Below are positions 10,101 through 18,882 of a stretch of 64,000 nt of DNA, piece by piece. The translations under genes were made by a program, and so were the position numbers. Position 1 is the first letter of the stretch, and every line of letters starts with the position of its first letter. The notes under the pieces are model-generated. The model saw only the letters and a list, made by a program, of their open reading frames with translations. It had not been told where the DNA came from and made no database searches. Where the stretch lies: the NCBI RefSeq assembly GCF_021165935.1, contig NZ_CP088953.1, positions 3,884,501 to 3,948,500 on the forward strand, given 5' to 3'. This stretch comes from Microbulbifer elongatus. GTDB taxonomy: Bacteria; Pseudomonadota; Gammaproteobacteria; Pseudomonadales; Cellvibrionaceae.

Positions 10101-10119
10101 TGATAAACATTCTCATTTT
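10101..10119 (+). promoter_or_regulatory. Probable Fur box upstream of the TonB-dependent receptor
   Basis: TGATAAACATTCTCATTTT resembles the array of GATAAT-type hexamers bound by Fur (GATAAA-CATTCT-CATTTT). It lies 47 nt upstream of the receptor start, where iron-dependent repression would act. The match is by eye only. Confidence 0.5.
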
Positions 10120-10165
10120 ACTTAAGATCGCGCCACTTTTAAGCCTTAGCCCCAAGGAGCTCAGA

Positions 10166-12268
10166 ATGCGCGGGACCCGCACTACTCTTGCCCTAGCCAT
10201 TGCCGCGACCAGCACGCTTTCCGTTGCCGCCGAAAGCAACTCGCAGATCGAAGAAGAAGTGGTCGTGACCGCAAGCCGCACGGAGAAGCCTCTCAGTGCC
10301 ATCCCGAATACCGTCACCCTGATCGACCAGCAGGCGCTGTCGGATCAGATGGCCGCCACCAGTGACCTGTCCACCATTCTGGGTAACCTGATTCCGAGCT
10401 TTTCTCCCAGCCGCCAGAAGATGACCAGCTCCGGCGAAAGCCTGCGAGGCCGCAAGCCACTGTATCTGATCGATGGTGTACCCCAGTCCAACCCTCTGCG
10501 CAACGGAGGCCGCGATGGTCACACCATCGACCCGCTGGTTCTGGAGCGTGTGGAAGTGATTCACGGCGCCAATGCGATCCACGGTATGGGGGCATCTGGC
10601 GGTATCATCAACCTGATTACCCGCACACCCAGTGATGACTTCCAGCAGAGTGTGCGCGTGGAGTCTGCGTTGCAGACCGAAGAGCTTAGCGACACCCTGG
10701 GTTACAACGGTAGTTACAGTCTTTCCGGCAAAGTGCGCGACATCGACGTTCTGGCCAGCGTGACCTATCGCAACAGCGGCGTCAGCTACGATGCCAACGG
10801 CGATATTGTCGGCTTCGACAATACCCAGGGCGATACCATGGATAGTGAGACCACCAACGCCTTCATCAAGACGGGTTATAGCTGGGATGATCAGCGCGTG
10901 CAGCTGACCATCAATCACTTTCTGGTGGAAGGAAACAACAACTGGCGGAGTGTGGACGGGGATATTGACGCCGGCATTCCCACGACAGCGGTAGAGGGCG
11001 ACGTTCCCGGCAAGTCGCCCTCCAATGAAATCACAACGATCAACCTGCAATACAGCAACGAAGACTTTTTCGGGCAAAAGCTGCGCACCCAGGTGTTTTC
11101 TCAGGACTTTGCCGGCACCTACGGCGCCACCAACAGTGGCACTTTTCAGGACGTAGATATCTACGGGCCAGATCTTTTTGACCAGTCGCAAAACAATTCT
11201 GAGAAACAGGGCCTCAAGCTGACGCTGATCAAAGACGATATCGCCGGCGCACCGGTCAGCCTCGCCTACGGCGTGGACCTGCTACAGGACGAAACCTGGC
11301 AGCAGCTGATTCTTACCAGCCGCGCCTGGGTTCCTCCTACCCAATACAAGAATATCGCACCCTACGCACAGGCAGAATTCAGCGGTATCGAGCACCTGAC
11401 CATCACCGCCGGCGTGCGCCATGAAATCTCCGAGCTGCAAGTGGATGACTTCACCACCCTGGCCTCATACGGCAGCCAGTTCGTCAAAGGCGGCAACCCG
11501 GAATTCAGCGAAACGCTCGGCAATATTGGCGCGACCTACGCGGTGACCGATAGCCTGCGGGTGTACGCGAACTATTCAGAAGGCTTTTCCATGCCGGATG
11601 TCGGGCGGGTTCTGCGGGGCATCGACGAGCCCGGGCAGGAAGTGGAGAACTTCCTGGATATGCAGCCCATCCTGACGGAAAACCAGGAACTGGGCCTGGA
11701 GTTCGATAGCGAACAGTTTGCCGCACAGGTAGCCTACTACTCATCCGATTCCGATATAGGTCAGCGTCTGGCCCTTGGCGACGACGGTATTTACAGCGTG
11801 CAGCGGGAAAAAACCGATATCAACGGTTTCGAGCTGCGCGGTCAGTGGTTTGCCACGGATACAGACACACTGGAAGCCCGCTACGCCTACACCAAAGGCC
11901 GTTACGACGCCGATGACGACGGCAACGTGGATACCGATCTGGACGGCCGCAATATCGCGCCCAACCGTTTCAACCCCAGCTGGGCGCGCAACTGGACCGA
12001 CGTACTGAGCACGCGCATTCAGGCTAACTGGCTGCTGGACCGTGATTTCGAGAACGCAGAAGGCAACGTCACTCGTGAATTCGATGGCTACACCGTCATT
12101 GATGCCAGCGCGCAATTGCAGGCCATGAGTGGTGAGTTTGCCCTGGGTATTCAGAACCTGACCAACGAAGACTACTTCACCTACTACTCCCAGACCGCGG
12201 GTAACGACATCCGCAATTTCAAGGGTATTGGGCGCAGTGTGAACCTGTCTTATTCCAGGGTATTTTAA
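10166..12268 (+). CDS. TonB-dependent outer-membrane receptor, probably iron/siderophore
   Basis: A 700-aa outer-membrane receptor. After a signal peptide (MRGTRTTLALAIAATSTLSVAAE) comes a TonB-box-like segment EEEVVVTASR, then a plug domain (about residues 35-150) with LRGRKPLYLIDGVPQ and VERVEV-type LERVEVIHGANAIHGMGASGGIINLITR. A 22-strand barrel is expected to the C-terminus, which ends YSRVF with a terminal aromatic residue. The TonB/ExbBD system would power uptake of a ligand, most likely a ferric chelate given the Fur-like box and the PepSY gene downstream; the ligand cannot be read from sequence. The ATG at 10166 is chosen because AAGGAG precedes it and gives a clean signal peptide. 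Confidence 0.9.
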   Translation: MRGTRTTLALAIAATSTLSVAAESNSQIEEEVVVTASRTEKPLSAIPNTVTLIDQQALSDQMAATSDLSTILGNLIPSFSPSRQKMTSSGESLRGRKPLYLIDGVPQSNPLRNGGRDGHTIDPLVLERVEVIHGANAIHGMGASGGIINLITRTPSDDFQQSVRVESALQTEELSDTLGYNGSYSLSGKVRDIDVLASVTYRNSGVSYDANGDIVGFDNTQGDTMDSETTNAFIKTGYSWDDQRVQLTINHFLVEGNNNWRSVDGDIDAGIPTTAVEGDVPGKSPSNEITTINLQYSNEDFFGQKLRTQVFSQDFAGTYGATNSGTFQDVDIYGPDLFDQSQNNSEKQGLKLTLIKDDIAGAPVSLAYGVDLLQDETWQQLILTSRAWVPPTQYKNIAPYAQAEFSGIEHLTITAGVRHEISELQVDDFTTLASYGSQFVKGGNPEFSETLGNIGATYAVTDSLRVYANYSEGFSMPDVGRVLRGIDEPGQEVENFLDMQPILTENQELGLEFDSEQFAAQVAYYSSDSDIGQRLALGDDGIYSVQREKTDINGFELRGQWFATDTDTLEARYAYTKGRYDADDDGNVDTDLDGRNIAPNRFNPSWARNWTDVLSTRIQANWLLDRDFENAEGNVTREFDGYTVIDASAQLQAMSGEFALGIQNLTNEDYFTYYSQTAGNDIRNFKGIGRSVNLSYSRVF

Positions 12269-12281
12269 TAATTAACGAATG

Positions 12282-12340
12282 TTCGCCTGTAATCAGGCTC
12301 CTACTAGAGGATATTCACTAGGGGCCCGCTTGCAGGCGAA
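12282..12340 (+). other. Inverted repeats between receptor and PepSY gene
   Basis: The 91-bp gap contains a compact hairpin (GCCTG-TAAT-CAGGC) and a wider pair TTCGCCTG ... CAGGCGAA. There is no U-run, so it may lower rather than stop transcription into the PepSY gene. Confidence 0.4.
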
Positions 12341-12359
12341 TCCAGCAATACGTCATTCC

Positions 12360-13550
12360 ATGCGCAAAACATTTTTCGTCCTGCACAAATACACCGGCCT
12401 GACCCTGGGTCTACTGGTGTCATTGATCGGCCTCACCGGTAGTCTGCTGGTGTTCGATCACGCATTGGACGAAACACTCACGCCGCAAACGGTGACCTTC
12501 AAGCCGAGCGCCAGACCCGCCAATTATTCGGAAATTCTCACCGCAGCGCAGGCCGCCGTGCCCGGCAATCCCCCCCCCACCCGTTTAATGACCCAGCGCC
12601 AACCCGGTAGCCCGCACGTGGTCCGCTTCCCCACACCGGAAGGAGCACCGGGCCCCATTGAGGTGAGTGTTTCACCTACCGATGCCGAAGTACTCGCGGT
12701 GCGCGGCTGGGGCACAAGCGCGTACACCATGACCTGGCTGTACCGCCTGCACTACACCTTGCTCGCCGGTAAGAATGGAAAAACCGTCGTGGGATTGATG
12801 GGCCTGTTGACGATGGTGTTCTGCATCACCGGTGCGGTGCTCTGGTGGCCGAAACGCAAACGCGCGGGAAAGCGAGACTGGAAACGGGCTTTTTCTATTG
12901 CGCGCTCTGGCAATCGGTTCCGGTTTTACTTTGATGTTCACAAGGTTTTCGGCATTTATTTTTTGCCGTTGCTGCTGATGATCAGCTTTTCCGGTGTCAC
13001 GCTGGTATTTCCGACCCAGGTGGAAGCGGTCGTCGGCAGTCTGTTCAAAGTAGAACCCCGCCCCGCCCTCCCCGGCTCAAGGGCCGCTTCCGGCACGCCA
13101 ATCTCCCCCGATCGGGCGGTCGCGATTGGCGAGGAGGTGTTTCCCGACGGGGTGCTCAAGCGCATCTACCTGCCGCGTAATAGCGAAGACAGCTACGGCA
13201 TGACCTTTCGCGCGGAAGGGGAAGTCTGGACCAACTACGGAGCCAGCTTTGTGCGCCTGGACCAGTACACCGGCGAAGTGCTATTGACTCAGAAGGTTAC
13301 CGAGATACCACTCGGCAATAAAATCCTGCGTTGGCAGTTCCCTCTGCACAACGGGGATGCGCTGGGAATTGTCGGGCGGTGGTTGGTGTTGCTGGCAGGT
13401 TTCGCACCCGCACTGCTGTTTGGTACCGGCCTGTATCTTTGGTGGCAGAAGCGGCGTTTGAAAACGCAGGCTCAACGAAAGCAACGAGCAAGCACTACCA
13501 ATACCACAATCACAGAGCCCGCCAGGGGAATCACAGCCGGAGCCAAGTGA
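12360..13550 (+). CDS. PepSY-associated TM domain protein (iron-uptake-linked inner-membrane protein)
   Basis: A 396-aa inner-membrane protein with the PepSY_TM layout: helix 1 after FFVLHKYTG (residues ~10-32), a periplasmic PepSY-like region, helices around VVGLMGLLTMVFCITGAVLWW and VFGIYFLPLLLMISFSGVTLVF, a second periplasmic region, and a last helix near WLVLLAGFAPALLFGTGLYLWW. Such proteins often follow TonB-dependent siderophore receptors and some act in ferric-siderophore reduction in the periplasm; that role is inferred from context. The start at 12360 begins directly with the conserved helix; the Shine-Dalgarno is weak, which fits coupling to the receptor transcript. Confidence 0.88.
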   Translation: MRKTFFVLHKYTGLTLGLLVSLIGLTGSLLVFDHALDETLTPQTVTFKPSARPANYSEILTAAQAAVPGNPPPTRLMTQRQPGSPHVVRFPTPEGAPGPIEVSVSPTDAEVLAVRGWGTSAYTMTWLYRLHYTLLAGKNGKTVVGLMGLLTMVFCITGAVLWWPKRKRAGKRDWKRAFSIARSGNRFRFYFDVHKVFGIYFLPLLLMISFSGVTLVFPTQVEAVVGSLFKVEPRPALPGSRAASGTPISPDRAVAIGEEVFPDGVLKRIYLPRNSEDSYGMTFRAEGEVWTNYGASFVRLDQYTGEVLLTQKVTEIPLGNKILRWQFPLHNGDALGIVGRWLVLLAGFAPALLFGTGLYLWWQKRRLKTQAQRKQRASTTNTTITEPARGITAGAK

Positions 13551-13569
13551 CCCCCTTACATTCCTCGCA

Positions 13570-13598
13570 AACCCCCATCATTCCACTCGATGGGGGTT
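13570..13598. terminator. Hairpin between convergent PepSY and OmpA-family genes
   Basis: A 10-bp perfect stem (13570-13579 with 13589-13598) lies between the stops of the two converging genes. No long T-run follows on the plus strand and only TTTG on the minus, so it is a modest bidirectional terminator at best. Confidence 0.55.
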
Positions 13599-13617
13599 AC
13601 TCGCCGGTAACGAGACT

Positions 13618-16600
13618 TTAGAACTTGCCCACCATATTGATAAACACCCCCTGACTGTCGTAATCCAGGTCCGTCAGATCATCGGAGAAGTCGGTGAAGT
13701 TGTAGCCGATGCCCGCCTTGAAGTTGCGTCCCATCTGTCGGTACAGAGCGAGCAGTGCACCGCTGCGGCTGTCGCCGGCTTCCGGCAGGTCAAGCAGGCG
13801 GCCTTCGATCAGCAGATCCCAGTGATTGACGAAGTGCCAGTCCGCGCGCACTACGTAGAGATGAGCAGTACTATCGAAGAACTCGGGGTCTTCCCGCTCC
13901 ATACTCAGTTGCCCCAGACGATAGGCGTACTTGGCGCCGACAGTCCAGCGCTGGGTGAGATCGTAGTTGGTGTCGACGGAGAAGATGTGACTCTTCTGAA
14001 CAAACTCGATGGCGCTACTGTTACTGCTTGAGGTCACCAGTACCTGGTCGTTGGTGGGTACGTTGTAGAAGTAGGTGTACTTCAGCAATGTGTTCCAGCG
14101 ATCGTTATCCACAGGGCGGTAGGCGTAGCCCATCACACCTTCGGTAAATTTACCGTCGTAGAACTGCCCCGCGGAACTCTGGCTGTCGGAGTAGTTGAGC
14201 TTGCCGACTAAACGCCAGTCCGGACTCATCTGGTAGCTCAGGGTATTTTTCAGTAGCCAGGTCTTGCGCTCGTTTTCCAGTACACTCTGGGGGTCATCCT
14301 CGGTGCCTGCACCCGACAGGGTCTGCATATTGTCGATGCGGTATTCCACCGCGCTCGCCACACGCAGCGCGCCATCGTTAAAGCCCATGCTGGCGCCCAT
14401 GGCGCGGCGCTCGGTTTCGGCACCGGTACGCGGATCTTCCAAAGTACCGGCCTCAAGGCTGGTGCCATAATTCCATTGATCACTGGGCGCCAGGTCCACA
14501 CCCAGCGCGTGGGTCAGGCCGGTGGACACATCCCCGTGGGTGTAGCGCTCTTCGCCGCAGATACTGGTAGTATCGGAGAAGCGGCTGCGGAAACCACTGT
14601 TCAGGTTACCCTTGCGCGCGCGCACCCCGGTATCGGTGCGCTCGTTGTCGAGGGTGTAATTCAGATAGAGATTGGTGCGGTCGGTTACCAGGAAGTCGGT
14701 CCCCAGACGGGCTGCGGTACCGGTGTCACCACCGGACAGTTCGCTGTCGACAGTCAGGCGATCACTTACCCGGTAAGCGCCACCAAAGCCGATACGATTG
14801 TTCTCATCCCGGTTCCCGGAGACTTCTGCGGTGCGCTGCACAAATCCAAACGCATTCCAGTTAGCACCTGAATCGTAGCCTGCCTGGATCGCCACATCGG
14901 TACGCTCCCCCTGTTTCTGGGTCAGTGGGACCACCGGCGAGAGATCTTCACGGGTGTCCGCGCGCGCCGCTGCGGCGATGCGCCAGCGGTCACTCAGACG
15001 ATACCCCAGCTCCACATCGGTGGCTTCCGTCTGCAGGCCGTATTGCTGTTCCTTGCGGTCGGTTTTCAGGCCCACGTCAAAGCGTTCGCCAACAGGCAGG
15101 TTGATGGTTGCACCATATTGCTCGGTTTCGTGGGTGGCCAGCTGGCCAGGGCCGGAGAAACCCGCGTCCCGCTGCTGCGCGTAAACGGACATGGAGCCGC
15201 GCGCGCCTTCAAAGAAGTCGCCCACCTGCATGGCCGCCTCGACCTTGTTGGCACCGGCCTTGGCCTGAGGGTCGATCGGGGCGCTCTGCCCGAAAACACC
15301 CTGTTCAAAGCCACCCTGATTAAAGCTGTAGCCGCCGTCGAGGGAAGACAGACTTTCCAGGGTGTTGCCCTGACTCTCCGCCACTTCCACCTTCATCCAG
15401 GTGCCGGCGGTTTTGCGCAGGGTCAGGTCCACACCGTGCAGGGACGATTCGTTGTCCTCCTCGTCCTGCTGGCTGGCACTGACACCGATGCGCACATGGT
15501 CGCCGGCCCAGTACTGGGCGCGGCCGCCCACTGCAAGGGTGTCGAGGTCGTCGAAGCCCGGCGTGTATTCGTAGCGGGCAACCAGGTACTGTGGATTCCC
15601 GTTATAGGAGCCGTCCTGCACGATCAGATTGTCGTTGGCGATGGCGGACAGCGGACGGTTCAGCAGCACCCGGCCCTGAATGTAATCCACATCGTAATCG
15701 ATCACCGGCGTCAGGTTTTTCACCCCCAGTACCAGGCCGGAATTTTTGTCCCGCACTTCCACCCGCAGGCGCTCGGAGCCGGTGAGAATATCCTGATGGC
15801 GCAGGTAGTAGAGAGAACCTCCGGTTCCGCGGAATTCATCGCGCCCGGCAATGGTGCCGGGCTCCGCACTGAATGCATCCACCTCGAAACGCTTGTCGCC
15901 AAAGTCGGTAACGTCGTCGGTTTCAAAATGGAAATTGGCCCCATACAGCGCACGGTCAATCTGGGCCAGTTCGTTGTCGGTATAAGACGCCTTGAAGTTA
16001 CCCCACAGGCCGTAATCGTCATAGTTCTCCAGCTTGATGTAGAACTTGCCGGAGGTGGGCGCGTCTTCCACTACGGTGGAGTCATCGCCAAAGGTAGGGT
16101 AGTAAAGATCGCTGTCGAGACGACGGAACAGGGCGTCCGGCGTTTTCTCCATAAAGTTGCTAAACAGCTCGTCGATCGGCCCCTCTTCGGTGTCCGCACT
16201 GGCGGACAGACGCCAGCCGTCCCCGAAACTGCCGCTGGTATAAAACGCCAGGCGACCGTCGTAGCTCGCAGAGTTGTCGTAGTGGGTCTGATCCCCGGTG
16301 ACCAGTGCCGCGGGGCCGTTGGTATCGTCGCGGGCGATGGTGAGATCCGCAATGCCCACAGTAAACCAGTCGTCGCTGGTGAATTCCAGGTCCCTCAGGA
16401 AAAGTTCGCCGTTGCCCTGCTCGTCGAGCACCGCCACTTCTACAGTGTGCAGCCCTTTGGCAAAAATTTCTTCCGCGACAAACGCACCGCTGTTGCTGAC
16501 AGGAATCTCGCGGCCGGCCAGCCATACACTATGATTTGAGGGGATATCCGCCCCGTTCACCAGTACTGCATTGCCATTGACCGGGATGTTCTGCTCGGCG

Positions 16601-18882
16601 AGGCGGTTTTCCCCGTAACCCACCAGCAACTCCTGCTCGGTAGTGGTCTCCTGCAGCTGGGGCTCGAAGTTATCCACCAGCCACAGAGTCTGTGGGCGGG
16701 TTTCATCGAAGCGCTGTTTCCAGTCGTATACCCGCAGTACGTATTTCAGTTTTTTCAGCGGTGCCTGGAAGCTGTCAAAGTCCGCTTCCCAATTCCCTTC
16801 GCCATTCTGGTCGAGGGTCACCACCGCCAGAGGTTGGTCGCGCAGGGATTGCGCTTCTTCAAAAATCCGCACCTCGGCGCGGGTGATAAACGAGGGATAG
16901 TTGGTGTAGCGCTTGAATACAACGCGGCTTTCCACCAGCTCGGTCTCCGGATCATCCGCGTAGCGGACGGTGTTCGGGAAAGCGGTGACGTTCAGTCGCG
17001 GCTGCATGGTCTGATTGTCGAAGCGGAACTGGATATTGGCGTTGTCCAGTGCCACATCCGTACAGCGCTGCAGGTCCGCGGAATTCTTGTGCGGGTCGTA
17101 TTCCGGTGCACCGTCAACGGTAATCCGCATCAGGTTCAGCGCATAGGGATTGTGCGCAACCGCCTCCTGTTGCAGGCGTTCGATTTCCAACCGGTCCTGT
17201 TCCGCCAGAATGGCCAGCTCGTCGTAGAGCACCTGCACTTCCACGCGGGCGCCATCCATGTGGATAAAGCCGGTCTGTACCACGTCTTTGGATTCCACAT
17301 AGCCGCGCCCTTCAAACGCTACCTGATCGTCTTCGAGGCCGAGCTTTTCCTGTACCAGCTGCATGGTCTTCCTGGCCCGTGCAGACGACAGCCCTACGTC
17401 ATCGCCATAGACCATGGCCTCGCGCCGCTCCATGCGCTCGTTATCGCTGTAACCGACAAAGCTCAGGCGCACGTTCTGTTTGCCCGCCACTTCGTCCATC
17501 AGGCGCTGCATCTGGGACAGCTGTGCATCGGTGATCTGTGGCTCACCACTGTTCAGGAAAATCGGCGGGACTTCCCCGGTGGGTGACTCGTGCTCGATGG
17601 TGATGGTTTCCGCAGACGCGGCTTCCGGGCAGGCCTGCACGCCATCGGCGGCGGTTTCCAGGAGGTCGTCGTACCAGAACTCCACTTCCACACGGCGGTT
17701 CAGAGAGCGTCCCTTGGCGGTATCGTTGGCGGCAATCGGCTGAGTCGCCCCCTTGCCGCTGCTGGTCACCATGTAACCCGGCAGATTCAACTGATCTGCC
17801 ACTGCCAGCGCCACCCGCCGCGCTTCTGCGCGAGACAGCGCCATCTGATCGTCGTACAGCTCCGCGGGCCCTTCCGGCAGGGCACCACCGTCAGTATGAC
17901 CCACAAAGTGAATGGTCAGATTCGGCTTATCCTGCAGGGTATTGCGCACCTCCTGAATACGGCGCACGAAAGGCATTGGTAAATCGGCCTGCCCCGGTTG
18001 CAGCCGCAGCGGAGATACCAGATTTTTGAGACGCGCACGCTGATCGGAACCTGCGGTATAACGCAGCTTACACACGGTTTCCTGACGGCAGACCTGTACG
18101 CGATTCAGTTGCAGGGCCTCGGCGCGACGTTGGGCATCGCGCGCTTCCTGGTCCTGCTCGAAATAGCGCACCGCCAGCTCCACCCGCCGGTTCTGTTCGC
18201 GCCCTTTCTCGGTGATATTTTCTGACAGGGGCTCGCTGTCTCCGCGCCCCTCCACCAGGATGGCTTCCTCTGGCAGTTCCAGCGCGGTTTGCAGGTAGTC
18301 CGCAACCAGCTGGGCACGAGCCTGGGTGAATGCGGCTTTATCCGCGTATTCCGCCAGTTCATCGTCATTCAGCGGGTGGCTGTCAGTATGACCGGTAACG
18401 ATCAGCTGCATTTCATGGGCAGACTCCAGCTCCGCGAGCTTTTCGCGCAACTGTTCCACCAGATCCGGATCGATTTCATCTTCTACTGCACGGAACGGGA
18501 GCGGAGGCAGGATGTTGTTTTCCACAACCGCCTGTTCCGGCGCGATAAAGGATTCCGCATCCTGTACCCACAACTGGCCCGCAGCGGGAATCAGCGTGGT
18601 TTCCGTATTGCTGCCCAATGGTTTTTCTGTGTACTCGCCAGTGGACTCAGTCTCTGGTCCAAGCCCGGGAATCAATTGCCACCAGGCGGCTTCCTGTTCC
18701 GATTGCGTATCTATTTCCTGCGCAGTAGCGGGGACAATAGGTAACAGTGCGAGAGCCAAAACTGCATTGCGGACTTTGACTGTGAGTTCCGCTGAGCTGG
18801 ATCCCGGCATTCGCCGGGATGACGATGTCGTCGGTATCCAGTTTTTGGCGATGACACGGGCTAATTTTGAAGGACGGAACAT
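13618..18882 (-). CDS. Large OmpA-family outer-membrane protein with C-terminal barrel, partner of the giant DUF11 protein
   Basis: A 1754-aa secreted protein. Three OmpA-like segments follow one another at about residues 125-245 (VTGHTDSHPLNDDE ... REQNRRVEL), 300-405 (FVGHTDGG ... RSLNRRVEVEF) and 450-555 (FVGYSDNERMER ... ARVEVQV). OmpA domains of this kind bind peptidoglycan. A middle region of beta-sandwich character follows, and from about residue 850 to the end the sequence alternates as in outer-membrane barrels and finishes in Phe (MVGKF). Its ATG overlaps the stop of the giant DUF11 gene by one base (TGATG) with GGAGG 9 nt upstream, so it is translationally coupled. A REP palindrome is embedded in frame just before the signal-peptide core. 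Function unknown; anchoring or export of the giant protein is my inference. Confidence 0.85.
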   Translation of the reverse strand: MFRPSKLARVIAKNWIPTTSSSRRMPGSSSAELTVKVRNAVLALALLPIVPATAQEIDTQSEQEAAWWQLIPGLGPETESTGEYTEKPLGSNTETTLIPAAGQLWVQDAESFIAPEQAVVENNILPPLPFRAVEDEIDPDLVEQLREKLAELESAHEMQLIVTGHTDSHPLNDDELAEYADKAAFTQARAQLVADYLQTALELPEEAILVEGRGDSEPLSENITEKGREQNRRVELAVRYFEQDQEARDAQRRAEALQLNRVQVCRQETVCKLRYTAGSDQRARLKNLVSPLRLQPGQADLPMPFVRRIQEVRNTLQDKPNLTIHFVGHTDGGALPEGPAELYDDQMALSRAEARRVALAVADQLNLPGYMVTSSGKGATQPIAANDTAKGRSLNRRVEVEFWYDDLLETAADGVQACPEAASAETITIEHESPTGEVPPIFLNSGEPQITDAQLSQMQRLMDEVAGKQNVRLSFVGYSDNERMERREAMVYGDDVGLSSARARKTMQLVQEKLGLEDDQVAFEGRGYVESKDVVQTGFIHMDGARVEVQVLYDELAILAEQDRLEIERLQQEAVAHNPYALNLMRITVDGAPEYDPHKNSADLQRCTDVALDNANIQFRFDNQTMQPRLNVTAFPNTVRYADDPETELVESRVVFKRYTNYPSFITRAEVRIFEEAQSLRDQPLAVVTLDQNGEGNWEADFDSFQAPLKKLKYVLRVYDWKQRFDETRPQTLWLVDNFEPQLQETTTEQELLVGYGENRLAEQNIPVNGNAVLVNGADIPSNHSVWLAGREIPVSNSGAFVAEEIFAKGLHTVEVAVLDEQGNGELFLRDLEFTSDDWFTVGIADLTIARDDTNGPAALVTGDQTHYDNSASYDGRLAFYTSGSFGDGWRLSASADTEEGPIDELFSNFMEKTPDALFRRLDSDLYYPTFGDDSTVVEDAPTSGKFYIKLENYDDYGLWGNFKASYTDNELAQIDRALYGANFHFETDDVTDFGDKRFEVDAFSAEPGTIAGRDEFRGTGGSLYYLRHQDILTGSERLRVEVRDKNSGLVLGVKNLTPVIDYDVDYIQGRVLLNRPLSAIANDNLIVQDGSYNGNPQYLVARYEYTPGFDDLDTLAVGGRAQYWAGDHVRIGVSASQQDEEDNESSLHGVDLTLRKTAGTWMKVEVAESQGNTLESLSSLDGGYSFNQGGFEQGVFGQSAPIDPQAKAGANKVEAAMQVGDFFEGARGSMSVYAQQRDAGFSGPGQLATHETEQYGATINLPVGERFDVGLKTDRKEQQYGLQTEATDVELGYRLSDRWRIAAAARADTREDLSPVVPLTQKQGERTDVAIQAGYDSGANWNAFGFVQRTAEVSGNRDENNRIGFGGAYRVSDRLTVDSELSGGDTGTAARLGTDFLVTDRTNLYLNYTLDNERTDTGVRARKGNLNSGFRSRFSDTTSICGEERYTHGDVSTGLTHALGVDLAPSDQWNYGTSLEAGTLEDPRTGAETERRAMGASMGFNDGALRVASAVEYRIDNMQTLSGAGTEDDPQSVLENERKTWLLKNTLSYQMSPDWRLVGKLNYSDSQSSAGQFYDGKFTEGVMGYAYRPVDNDRWNTLLKYTYFYNVPTNDQVLVTSSSNSSAIEFVQKSHIFSVDTNYDLTQRWTVGAKYAYRLGQLSMEREDPEFFDSTAHLYVVRADWHFVNHWDLLIEGRLLDLPEAGDSRSGALLALYRQMGRNFKAGIGYNFTDFSDDLTDLDYDSQGVFINMVGKF
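18785..18845. repeat. REP-type element inside the 5' coding region of the OmpA-family gene
   Basis: The REP core at 18799-18824 is identical at 25 of 26 positions to that at 3990-4015. Here it lies inside the open frame and encodes the segment around SSSRRMPGSSS, between the start codon and the hydrophobic signal-peptide core. Confidence 0.8.

Larger units (their letters stand above)
9854..10165. other. Divergent intergenic region between tRNA-fMet and the TonB-dependent receptor
   Basis: This 312-bp gap holds the tRNA promoter on one side and a Fur-like box with the receptor ribosome-binding site on the other. I see no open frame with coding character in it. Confidence 0.6.
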
